Made by a program: the position numbers and the translations under genes. Of a DNA stretch of 25,158 nucleotides, positions 7,710 to 16,300 are shown in pieces (the stretch's first letter is position 1; the number at the start of each line of letters is the position of its first letter). The notes below the pieces were generated by a model. It did not search any database. It saw only the letters and a list, made by a program, of their open reading frames with translations, and had not been told where the DNA came from. Origin of the DNA: DASZGI01 sp035938995 (GTDB lineage Bacteria; Actinomycetota; Actinomycetes; Streptomycetales; Catenulisporaceae); the NCBI RefSeq assembly GCF_035938995.1, contig NZ_DASZGI010000186.1:1-25158 (forward strand). Direction: 5' to 3'.

Positions 7710-9122
7710 GTGATAAGCAAGCCCACGCCGCCGACCGAGGAGCTCGCCGCCGCCCCGCACAGGCTGGTGTCCGGCACCCTCGAGGAGCGCGCCCGCGCCG
7801 CGCTGGAGGCCTCCCGCCGCCGCACCCTCGCGCTGACCGACTGCGTCGACGACGCCGACCTGCGCGCCCAGCACTCCCCGCTGATGTCCCCGCTGGTCTG
7901 GGACCTGGCCCACATCGGCAACCAGGAGGAGATCTGGCTGGTCCGCGAGGCGGGCGGACGCCCGGGCCTGCGGCCCGATCTGGACTCGATATACGACGCA
8001 TTCCAGCATCCGCGCGCCGACCGCCCCGCCCTGCCGCTGCTCACGCCCGACCAGGCGCGCGCCTATATCGCGCAGGTCCGTGAACAGGCCTTCGACGTGC
8101 TGGCAGACGCGGCGCCTAAGGCTGTGGCCGAGAACGGCGCAGCACGGCAGGGAGCCCAGACGCGCCGCGCCGAGCTGCTGGAGAACGCGTTCGTCTTCGG
8201 CATGATCGCTCAACACGAGCAGCAGCACGACGAGACCATGCTCGCCACCCACCAGCTGCGCCAGGGGCCACCGGTCCTCGACGCGCCCGAGCCCCCGCCC
8301 GCCGCCGTCGATCCCGCATACCTGCCGCGCGAGATCCTCATTCCAGGCGGCCCGTTCTCCATGGGCACCTCCGCCGAACCCTGGGCGCTGGACAACGAGC
8401 GGCCCGCCCACCTGGTGGAGGTGCCCGCGTTCTGGCTGGACACCTTCCCGGTCACCAACGCCGCCTATCAGCAGTTCGTCGAGGACGGCGGCTACCGCGA
8501 CGCGCGCTGGTGGACCGACGACGGCTGGGAGCACGTCCAGCAGGCCGGCCTCGAGGCCCCGCTGTTCTGGCAGCGCGACGGCCGGGGCTGGCTGCGGCGC
8601 CGGTTCGGCGTTGTCGAACCGATCCCGCCGCAGCAGCCGGTGATGCACGTGTGCTGGTACGAGGCCGACGCTTACGCGCGCTGGGCCGGGCGGCGGCTGC
8701 CGACCGAGGCCGAGTGGGAGAAGGCCGGCCGCTTCGATCCGGACGCCGGGCGCTCGCGCCGCTACCCCTGGGGAGACGCCGACCCTGAACCACGCCACGC
8801 GAACCTCGGGCAGCGCCACCTGCAACCCGCTCCCATAGGCGCCTATCCCGACGGAGCCTCGCCGCTGGGCGTGCACCAGCTGATCGGCGACGTGTGGGAG
8901 TGGACCGCCAGCGACTTCCTGCCCTACCCGGAGTTCGCCGCGTTCCCCTACAAGGAGTACTCCGAGGTCTTCTTCGGCCCCGCGTACAAGGTGCTGCGCG
9001 GCGGCGCCTTCGGCGTGGACCCGGTCGCCTGCCGGGGCACCTTCCGCAACTGGGACTATCCGATCCGCCGCCAGATCTTCAGCGGCTTCCGCACCGCCCG
9101 CGGCGTCGAAGGAGTCTGGTGA
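7710..9122 (+). CDS. egtB: Ergothioneine sulfoxide synthase EgtB
   Basis: A non-heme iron(II), oxygen-dependent enzyme that joins gamma-glutamylcysteine (or cysteine) to trimethylhistidine (hercynine) with a C-S bond and sulfoxidation. The 470-residue protein has the two expected parts. A DinB-like four-helix domain supplies the iron ligands: His68 in LAHIGNQEE and the HxxxHxE motif His169/His173/Glu175. An FGE-sulfatase-type C-terminal half starts at about 208 (ILIPGGPFSMGT), with RRLPTEAEWEKA and VWEWTASDF, and ends in FSGFRTARG. The GTG at 7710 has GAAGGAAGG upstream. Its stop overlaps the next start (TGATG at 9120-9124), so translation is coupled to the EgtC-EgtD gene. Length and motif order agree with actinobacterial EgtB. 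Confidence 0.95.
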   Translation: MISKPTPPTEELAAAPHRLVSGTLEERARAALEASRRRTLALTDCVDDADLRAQHSPLMSPLVWDLAHIGNQEEIWLVREAGGRPGLRPDLDSIYDAFQHPRADRPALPLLTPDQARAYIAQVREQAFDVLADAAPKAVAENGAARQGAQTRRAELLENAFVFGMIAQHEQQHDETMLATHQLRQGPPVLDAPEPPPAAVDPAYLPREILIPGGPFSMGTSAEPWALDNERPAHLVEVPAFWLDTFPVTNAAYQQFVEDGGYRDARWWTDDGWEHVQQAGLEAPLFWQRDGRGWLRRRFGVVEPIPPQQPVMHVCWYEADAYARWAGRRLPTEAEWEKAGRFDPDAGRSRRYPWGDADPEPRHANLGQRHLQPAPIGAYPDGASPLGVHQLIGDVWEWTASDFLPYPEFAAFPYKEYSEVFFGPAYKVLRGGAFGVDPVACRGTFRNWDYPIRRQIFSGFRTARGVEGVW

Positions 9123-10930
9123 TGTGCCGCCACCTGGCCTACCTCGGCCACCCGGTGACCCTGGCCGAGGTACTGACCGAGCCCTCGCACAGCCTGTATC
9201 AGCAGTCGTGGGCGCCGCGCATGCAGCGCCACGGCACGGTGAACGCCGACGGCTTCGGCGTCGGCTGGTATCCGCCGCAGGGGGAGCCGGCCCGGTACCG
9301 GCGCAGCGTCCCGATCTGGACCGACCCGAACCTGCCGGAACTGGCCCGCACGATCCGCAGCGGCGCGATCTTGGCCGCAGTGCGCTCGGCGACGGCGGGC
9401 ACCAGCCACGACGAGTCCGCCGCCGCCCCCTACCGCGACGGCCGCTGGCTGTTCAGCCACAACGGCGCGCTGCGGGACTGGCGTCGACTGCCCGAGGACG
9501 TGGACCTGGGCCTCGGCGCCGCCGACCTGCTCGCCCTGGAGTCCTCCTGCGATTCGGCCCTGCTGTGGGCGGCTATCAGCGCACGGCTGCGCCGGGGTGA
9601 AGAGGCGCGTGACGCGCTGACGGCGGTGATCCGGCAGATCGCGCAGGTCCGTCCGGATGCCCGGCTGAATCTGCTGCTCACCGACGGGCGAACGATCATC
9701 GCCACCCGCTACGGCGACACCCTGTGGTACCGCCAGGCGCCGGGTCGGCTACTCGTCGCCTCAGAGCCCGGCGACGACAGCGGCGCCTGGCGCGAGGTCC
9801 CCGAGCACACACTGATCCACGGCGACCCCGGCGGGATCCATTTCGCAGCCCTCGAGCCCGCGCCCGTCAGCGACAAGGGGAGCGCAGCGGCCTCGCCGGA
9901 CGCTGCGGCGGAGCAGATCCGCCCGGCAGAGCGGGGTTCGCGGCACTCGCCGCGCTTCACCCTCGAGCGCCGCCTGCCCGCCGACTACTTCGCCGTGTCG
10001 CTGCGCGCCGACGTGCTGCGCGGCCTGGCCGCCCCGCCCCGCTGGCTGCCGCCCAAGTGGTTCTACGACGCGGCGGGCAGCGAGCTGTTCGAGCAGATCA
10101 CCCTGCTGCCCGAGTATTACCCGACCCGCGCGGAGCAGGAGATCCTCACCGACCGCGCCGCCCAGATCGCCGCCGACACCCGGGCGCGCACCCTGGTCGA
10201 ACTCGGCGCGGGCTCGTCGCGCAAGACCCGGCTGCTGCTCGACGCGCTCACCGACATCGGCACCCTGGAGCAGTACGCGCCGCTCGACGTCAGCGCCTCA
10301 GCGCTGACCGAAGCCGGGGACGCGCTGTGCCGCGACTACCCGGCGCTGCGGGTCGCGGCCACGGTCACCGACTTCGAGACCGAATTCGCCCTGCCGCACG
10401 ACGCGGGCCCGCGCCTGATCGCGTTCCTCGGCGGCACGATCGGCAACCTCGACGCCGAGCAGCGCCGCCGCTTCTTCGCGGGGCTGCGCGCGGCCCTGGC
10501 CGACGGCGACGCCTTCCTGCTCGGCGCGGACCTGGTGAAGGACCGCGACGTGCTCGTGCGCGCCTACGACGACAGCCAGGGAGTGACCGCGGCCTTCAAC
10601 AAGAACGTGCTGTACGTGCTCAACCGCGAGCTCGGCGCCGACTTCGACCCCGACGCGTTCGACCACCGCGCCGTGTGGAACGCGGACGACGAGCAGATCG
10701 AGATGTGGCTGCGCTCGCGCACCGCGCAGACCGTCAAGATCCGCGCGCTGGACCTGACCGTCGAGTTCGACCGCGACGAGGAGATGCGCACCGAGATCTC
10801 GGTGAAGTTCCGGCGCGAGGCGCTGATCGCCGAGCTCGCCCGCGCCGGCTTCGCGCTGCGGGAATGGTGGACCGACGCCGCCGGGCGCTTCGCCCTGCTG
10901 CTCGCCGTGCCGACGAACGCCGGGTCCTGA
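9122..10930 (+). CDS. egtC-egtD: EgtC-EgtD fusion: gamma-glutamyl hercynylcysteine sulfoxide amidohydrolase + histidine N-alpha-methyltransferase
   Basis: One uninterrupted 602-residue frame encodes two ergothioneine enzymes. Residues 1-245 are EgtC, a class II amidotransferase-like Ntn hydrolase: Cys2 is the nucleophile exposed when Met1 is removed, followed by NADGFGVGWY (41-50), TAGTSHDES (91-99) and HNG (113-115). It removes glutamate from gamma-glutamyl-hercynylcysteine sulfoxide. A low-complexity linker (about 246-277) joins EgtD (about 278-602), the SAM-dependent enzyme that makes hercynine from histidine. EgtD shows WFYDAAGSELFEQIT, EYYPTRAE (331-338), the SAM loop LVELGAGSSRKT (358-369), FLGGTIGN (435-442) and TEIS (557-560), whose Glu and Ser correspond to the histidine-binding pair. 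The linker has no in-frame ATG, GTG or TTG, so separate EgtD translation is unlikely. No egtE follows; the final C-S lyase must be elsewhere. Confidence 0.92.
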   Translation: MCRHLAYLGHPVTLAEVLTEPSHSLYQQSWAPRMQRHGTVNADGFGVGWYPPQGEPARYRRSVPIWTDPNLPELARTIRSGAILAAVRSATAGTSHDESAAAPYRDGRWLFSHNGALRDWRRLPEDVDLGLGAADLLALESSCDSALLWAAISARLRRGEEARDALTAVIRQIAQVRPDARLNLLLTDGRTIIATRYGDTLWYRQAPGRLLVASEPGDDSGAWREVPEHTLIHGDPGGIHFAALEPAPVSDKGSAAASPDAAAEQIRPAERGSRHSPRFTLERRLPADYFAVSLRADVLRGLAAPPRWLPPKWFYDAAGSELFEQITLLPEYYPTRAEQEILTDRAAQIAADTRARTLVELGAGSSRKTRLLLDALTDIGTLEQYAPLDVSASALTEAGDALCRDYPALRVAATVTDFETEFALPHDAGPRLIAFLGGTIGNLDAEQRRRFFAGLRAALADGDAFLLGADLVKDRDVLVRAYDDSQGVTAAFNKNVLYVLNRELGADFDPDAFDHRAVWNADDEQIEMWLRSRTAQTVKIRALDLTVEFDRDEEMRTEISVKFRREALIAELARAGFALREWWTDAAGRFALLLAVPTNAGS

Positions 10931-10993
10931 CGAACACCGGGTCCTGGCGGCCACTGGGCTCTGACAAACGCCGTCCCGATAAACACCGGTCCT
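10912..10993. repeat. Degenerate 17-bp tandem repeats over the egtCD stop codon
   Basis: Units at 10912-10928 and 10929-10945 (GACGAACGCCGGGTCCT and GACGAACACCGGGTCCT) differ by one base. A diverged third unit fills 10946-10962, and two shortened units follow at 10963-10977 and 10978-10993. The TGA stop (10928-10930) spans the junction of the first two units. Confidence 0.7.
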
Positions 10994-11011
10994 GACATAG
11001 CCGGCAACAGA

Positions 11012-11039
11012 TGCGGCGCCGGGTATCCCCGGCGCCGCA
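11012..11039. terminator. Perfect hairpin between convergent egtCD and the adenylation gene
   Basis: A perfect 12-bp stem, TGCGGCGCCGGG, with a TATC loop and its complement. It lies 82 bp after the egtCD stop and 34 bp beyond the stop of the convergent minus-strand gene, so it can serve as a bidirectional terminator. Confidence 0.85.
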
Positions 11040-11072
11040 CCCGTTCCCCTCCTACCCGCATCAGCACGGGGC

Positions 11073-12722
11073 TCAGGGCCCGAGCGAGCGGCGTAGGCTC
11101 AGCGGCCGGATATCGGCCCACAGTTCGTCGATCTCAGCGATGCACTCCTCGCGCGTCTGGGGCTTGCTGACGGTGCGCCACCCGGCGGGCACGTCCCACT
11201 CACCGGGCCAGATCGCGCACTGCTCCTCGTGGTTCACCACGACGGCGGACTGCGCGAACGCGTCCGGCCTGGCGTCGAGGGCGGGCTTCGGCAGTTCGGG
11301 CACGACCGTGACGGACGCGGGGATCATGTGGTCGGGCAGCAGCCGGGCGAGCTGGGCGCGCAGCCGGTCTGGATCGGGCGGGGCGGCGGCGGCCGTCGTG
11401 ACGTATGCGGCGAGCTCTGGCTCGCCGTTCGACACGCGCGCGACCACCGCGGCCTGTTTCACCTCGGCGAGCTGATGCAGCGCGTGCGCGACATCGCCCG
11501 GCTCGACCCGATAGCCGCGGATCTTGACCTGGTCGTCCACCCGGCCGGTGAGATGCAGGCCGCCCCCGGGGTCGAGGTATCCGAGGTCTCCCGTGCGGTA
11601 CATCCGGCTGCCCGCCTCGCCGAACGGGTCGGGCACGAACCGCTCGGCGGTCAGGCCCGGCTGCCGGGCGTAGCCGTGGGCGAGGCCGGCACCGAAGGCC
11701 CAGAGTTCGCCGATCTGCCCCGCGGCCGCCGGCTGCAGCTTTTCATCGAGCACGCGGATGCCTTTGCGGGCGATCGGAACACCGATGGGAATGTGCGCCG
11801 GTATGAGGTTTCGACCGGTGACCTGACGCGCCGCGGTGAGCCCGAAGCTCTCCAGGGGACCGTAGGTGCTCACCAGCCGCAGTCCGCGGCGTCCGCCCAG
11901 CTGACGGGCCGTGACCCAGGCCGAGGCGTCCTCCGCGTCGAAGAACATCGCCTCGGCGCCGGCGATCGCCCCGGCGACCCCGGCCGCGGAGCCGGCCAGT
12001 CCCGCGGCCAGGTGGAGCCTGGTGACGCGGTGCGCCGCGACCAGCCCGGCCACGGTCAGCGCGTCGACCTGCTGGTCCGGATACAGGACGCAGGTGCCCC
12101 CGGATGCCAGCGCGGCGAACAGTTCCAGACCGAACGCTTCCGACGAGACCGGCGACCACTGGAGCCACACCTGCCGCCCGCCAGGAGCCGCGTACTCGCG
12201 TGCTGCGTATGTGGCGGTCAGGGCGCGGTGCGGCACCACGACGCCGTGAGGTCGGCCGCTGGCGCCCGAGGTGAAAATGACGCACGCCACCGCGTCCGGA
12301 CACACCGTGACGCGCGGATCGCCGACCGGGCGCGTATCCGCCAGCGCCCGGGTGGTCAGGTCCTGGTCCATCAGCAGGCTGGCACCGCTGTCGGCGAGCA
12401 GCACGTGCTGCCGGACGGCGGGCAGCCGAGCGTCGACCAGCGTGTACCCCGCCCCGGCCTTCAGCACCGCGAGAATCGCCGCCATCAGGTCGAAGCCGCG
12501 CGGCAGCGCGATCGCCACGATCGCGCCGGCCAGCAGGCCGTGCGCGGTCAGATAGCGGGCGATCCGGTTCGCCGCGCCGTTGAGCTCGGCGTAGCTGATC
12601 CGCCGCACCCCGCCGATCAGGGCGGTGGCGTCCGGGGTGGCGGCCACCCAGCGTTCGAACATGGTGTGCACGCGGGCGTCGAGATCCGGCTCGAACCCGC
12701 CCGGCCGCGCCGCTCCCTTCAT
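11073..12722 (-). CDS. Stand-alone NRPS-like adenylation domain fused to a C-terminal MbtH-like domain
   Basis: A 549-residue protein of the adenylate-forming superfamily. Core motifs are recognisable: A3 IFTSGASGRPHG (149-160), A5 TYGPLE (286-291), A7 YRTGDL (375-380) and A8 GRVDDQVKIRGYRVE (393-407). From about 493 the chain changes into an MbtH-like domain: VVVNHEEQCAIWP, DVPAGWR (510-516), REECIAEIDELWADIRP. MbtH proteins normally chaperone adenylation domains as separate small proteins. Oddities: the A3 loop has His159 where Lys is usual; the A10 region reads LPKPALDARPDAF, without the usual G-K-hydrophobic-D-R lysine; A4 lacks the FDxS pattern; no thiolation or condensation domain is present. 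It may be inactive, or use an unusual substrate or acceptor. The ATG at 12722 overlaps the preceding stop (ATGA), so it is translationally coupled to the SnoaL-like gene. Confidence 0.87.
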   Translation of the reverse strand: MKGAARPGGFEPDLDARVHTMFERWVAATPDATALIGGVRRISYAELNGAANRIARYLTAHGLLAGAIVAIALPRGFDLMAAILAVLKAGAGYTLVDARLPAVRQHVLLADSGASLLMDQDLTTRALADTRPVGDPRVTVCPDAVACVIFTSGASGRPHGVVVPHRALTATYAAREYAAPGGRQVWLQWSPVSSEAFGLELFAALASGGTCVLYPDQQVDALTVAGLVAAHRVTRLHLAAGLAGSAAGVAGAIAGAEAMFFDAEDASAWVTARQLGGRRGLRLVSTYGPLESFGLTAARQVTGRNLIPAHIPIGVPIARKGIRVLDEKLQPAAAGQIGELWAFGAGLAHGYARQPGLTAERFVPDPFGEAGSRMYRTGDLGYLDPGGGLHLTGRVDDQVKIRGYRVEPGDVAHALHQLAEVKQAAVVARVSNGEPELAAYVTTAAAAPPDPDRLRAQLARLLPDHMIPASVTVVPELPKPALDARPDAFAQSAVVVNHEEQCAIWPGEWDVPAGWRTVSKPQTREECIAEIDELWADIRPLSLRRSLGP

Positions 12723-13138
12723 CGCGGCGGTGCGAAGTAGAACCTGCGGCAGCTGAGCAGCATGCCCTCGTCCGACAGCGTGAAGAAGTCGGCGAACTCG
12801 ACGTCCGGGCCGCCCCGGCGCGCGCCGGCCGCGCCGCGCTCCTCGCCGACCCGGATGAACCGGCCCATGACCGCGACGCAGTCGCCGTTGGCGACCATCT
12901 TGTAGATGTGGTGGCGCACCGTCGGCTCGGCGATCTCGCTGTGCAGCCGCAGCACCTCGGCGCGGCCGAAGCCCTGCGGCGCGTCCGGCCGGGTCACCTG
13001 CACGTCGTCGTCGAGCAGGGAGCCGAAGCCGTCGATGTCGCCGCTGTCAAGGTACTGGTAGGAAAGGCGCACGTGGTCGAGTCCCGCGGCCGTCATCGCC
13101 GCGCTGGTCGGAATCCTGCGCTGGTCGTGGACGCTCAT
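12719..13138 (-). CDS. SnoaL/NTF2-like small protein
   Basis: A 139-residue cytoplasmic protein with the SnoaL/NTF2-like cone fold pattern: an N-terminal helix (VRLSYQYLDSGDIDGFGSLL), then DDDVQVTRPD, a helix carrying the AEVLRLH segment, and strands HHIYKMVANGDCVAVMGRFIRVG and VEFADFFTLSDEGMLLSCRRFYF. Members include polyketide cyclases, isomerases, hydroxylase-like enzymes and proteins without known activity, so no reaction is assigned. The ATG at 13138 is preferred, with AGGAAGG about 12 nt upstream; a GTG at 13150 is too close to that site. It begins a two-gene minus-strand operon with the adenylation-MbtH gene and is divergent from the SARP regulator, which suggests a joint role in a small biosynthetic pathway under that regulator. 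Confidence 0.8.
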   Translation of the reverse strand: MSVHDQRRIPTSAAMTAAGLDHVRLSYQYLDSGDIDGFGSLLDDDVQVTRPDAPQGFGRAEVLRLHSEIAEPTVRHHIYKMVANGDCVAVMGRFIRVGEERGAAGARRGGPDVEFADFFTLSDEGMLLSCRRFYFAPPR

Positions 13139-13227
13139 CGCGCGAAACACCCTTCCTGGTGACGGCGCCGACCGGCCGGCGAGCGTTGCGGCCGGTCTTA
13201 CAGCACTCTCGGACAGCGCCGCAACCA

Positions 13228-13247
13228 GCGGCTATCCCGCGGCTATC
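13228..13247. promoter_or_regulatory. Candidate SARP operator: GCGGCTATC direct repeat, 11-bp period
   Basis: Two identical 9-mers, GCGGCTATC, lie at 13228-13236 and 13239-13247, exactly 11 bp apart, in the divergent region before the SARP gene and the SnoaL-like operon. SARPs are known to bind direct repeats of about this spacing next to the -10 box. A possible minus-strand -10, TGTAAG, lies near 13202-13197. Related sequence occurs before the small peptide gene at 16665-16730. Confidence 0.5.
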
Positions 13248-13332
13248 ACGCCTCTGGCACATGGACAAGTGACGCGCTGTGGGCGAAACTGACGTGCTGG
13301 AGTCATCGGATCGATCGGGCGGGAGGGGGAGT

Positions 13333-16300
13333 ATGACCGAGGCGGCGACCGCGGTGACCGGTGCTTCGGCCGCACCCGCGTTTCGCGTGCTCGGTCCCCT
13401 CGACGTCGCCGGTCCGGCCGGTCAGGTGCGCATCCCCGCCGGCCGTCAGCAGATCATCCTCGCCGCGCTGCTGCTGGAGGCGAACCGGGTGGTCGGCACC
13501 GACCACCTGGTCGACCTGATCTGGGACGAGGACCCGCCCGACACCGCGCGCACCCAGATACAGATCTGCGTCTCCCGGCTGCGCAAGACGCTGTCCGGCG
13601 CGGGCGTCGACGCCCCGATCATGACCACCCCGCCGGGCTATCTCCTGCAGACCCCTGACGACGCGGTCGACCTGCACCTGTTCAACCGCCAGCTCGCGCG
13701 CTCCCGCGTGCTGGTGAAGGAGGGCCGCACCGCCGAGGCCGCGGAGCTGCTGCGGCGCGCGGCGGATCTCTGGCGCGGCCCGAGCCTGAACGGCCTGCCC
13801 AGCGAGACCCTGCGCGCCAAGGGCCTGCGCCTGGACGAGGAACGGCTCACCGCCGTCGAGACCTACATCCAGCTCGAACTCGGCCTGGGCCGCCACCACC
13901 TGCTGGTCGGCGAGCTGGGCCGGCTGGTGGACGAGCAGCCGCTGCGCGAACGGCTGCGCGGCCAGCTCATGCTCGCGCTCTACCGCTCCGGCCGCCAGGC
14001 CGAGGCGCTCGACACCTACCGCACCAACCGCGCCGTGCTCGTCGAGGAACTGGGCCTGGAACCCGGCGAATCGCTGCGGCTGCTGGAAACGGCGATCCTG
14101 TCCAGCGATCCGGCGCTGAACCTCGACGCCGCCGCGCGCGAGCACAGCCACGACCCGGCCGACGGCTCGCCGCACGCACACGCACTCGCACCCAGTCCCG
14201 AGGCCGCACCCGACCGCGCCTTTCGGCAGGAAAGGCCGCATCAGCTCCCTGCGGACACCGCGGACTTCGTGGACAACCCCGACCTGGTGCGCACCGTCGA
14301 GGACGTCCTGACCGGCGGGGACGCGCGCGGCGCGGTGGGCGTCGTGATGATCGTCGGGCGGCCCGGCGTCGGCAAGAGCACGACGGCCACGCACATCGCG
14401 CACCGGCTCGCCGAGGAGCACTTCCCCGACGGCCAGCTGTACTGCGATCTGCGCGGCACGGGAGCGCAGCCGGTCGCCGCACACGACGTGCTCGGCCGCT
14501 TCCTGCGCGCGTTCGGCATCCCCGGACCGGTGATCCCCGACTCCGTCGACGAGCGCGCCGAGATGTACCGCAGCCTGCTGGCAACCCGCCGGGTGCTGGT
14601 CGTGCTCGACGACGCGGCCGCCGAGAGCCAGATCAGGCCCCTGCTGCCGGGCAGCGCCAGCTGCGCGGTGATGGTCACCAGCCGCACCCGGCTGACCGGG
14701 CTGCCCGGCGCCGCCCGCGTCGAACTCGACGTGCTCGACCGCGGCCGGGCCCTGGAACTGCTCGCCCGCGTCGTCGGGCGCGACCGGGTGGACCTCGAGC
14801 GGGAGTCGGCCGACGCGCTGATCCGCACCGTCGGCGGCCTGCCGCTGGCGCTGCGCATCGTCGCGGCGCGGCTGGCCGCCCGGCCGCACTGGTCGCTGGC
14901 CTCGATGGTGCACCGGCTGGCCAACGAGCGGCACCGGCTCGACGAACTCGCGCACGGCGAGATGACCATGCGCGCCACCCTCTCGCTGACGCACGACGGC
15001 CTGGCCGAGGGCGACCGGCTGCTGCTGCGGCTGCTGAGCCTCGCGCAGGGTCCCTCGCTGCCGGGCTGGCTGGCCGGGGCGCTGCTCGACGACCACCGCC
15101 CGCGCCCCTCGGACCTGCTCGAACCCCTCGTCGACGTGCAGATGCTCGACGTGGCCTCGGTGGAGACCACCGGGGAGTTCCGCTACCGCTTCCACGAGAT
15201 CGTCCGGCTGTTCGCCCGCGAACAGCTCGCCGCGGCCGAGGACGAGGCCGCAGACACGGCCGCCGTCGCGCGGATGACCGGCGGCTGGCTCGCGCTCGCG
15301 GAGCAGGCGCACCGGCGGATCTACGGCGGCGACTACACCGTGCTGCACGGCCCGGCCGCGCGCTGGCTGCCGCCCGAGGACTATGTACGGGATCTGCTGG
15401 TCGACCCGCTGGACTGGATGGACCGGGAGCAGGCGAACCTCTGCATCGCGGTGGAACAGGCGGCGCAGGCAGGGCTCGACGAGGTGTCCTGGGACCTGGC
15501 CACGACCCTGGTGACCCTGTTCGAGGCGCGCGGCTACCTCGAGCAGTGGGAGAGCACCCACCAGGTCGCGCTCGACGCGACGCGACGCGCCGGCAACACG
15601 CGCGGCACCGCGGCGCTGCTGGCCTCGCTGGGCACGCTCTACATCAGCCGCAGCCAGCCTGAGAAGTCGCGGCGCGCGCTCGAAACCGCGCTGGAGTCGT
15701 TCCAGGCCCTGGAGGATCTGCACGGCCAGGCGATGTGCCGCCGCGACCTAGCGCTGCTGGAGCGGCAGCGCGGCCAGGACGAGCGGGCGCGGACGCTCTA
15801 CGAGCGCGCCATCCTCGAATTCGACCTGGTCGGTGACGTGGTGGGCAAGGCCAGCGCGCTGACGCAGTGCTCGCACATCTGGATGCGGCGCGGCCAGGTC
15901 GTCACCGCCCGGGCCCGCCTGGACGAGGCCCTGGAGATCTACCGCGCCGTCGGCTACCTCGGCGGCCAGGCACGCGCGCTGCGGCGGGTCGGCCAGGTGC
16001 TCCAGCAGCGCGGCGAGCACGAGGAGGCCCGGCGCACGCTCACCGGCGTGCTGGAGATGGTGCGCGCGGGCGGCGACGTGATCGGCGAGGGCCACCTGCT
16101 GCGCAACCTCGGCGAGGTCACCGCCGACCAGGGCCGCTACGAACAGGCCAGGGAGTTCTTCGACCGCGCGCTGGCGGTCCGCGAGCAGATCATGGACCAC
16201 GGCGGCGCCGCGATCGTGCGCCTGGACCTGGCGCGCCTGCTGGCCGAGCAGCAGGACGGCGCCGGGGCCGAGGAACAGCTGCGCCAGGCGATCACGGTGT

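Noticed and set aside
9964..10930. Separate egtD gene starting inside the fused frame
   Set aside because: The first in-frame GTG lies within conserved EgtD sequence (AVSLRADVL) and the linker has no start codon, so a complete independent EgtD cannot be translated.
13303..15723. Minus-strand frame of about 800 codons inside the SARP gene
   Set aside because: Low-complexity composition typical of the antisense frame of GC-rich coding DNA; the opposite strand encodes intact wHTH, BTAD and NB-ARC motifs.
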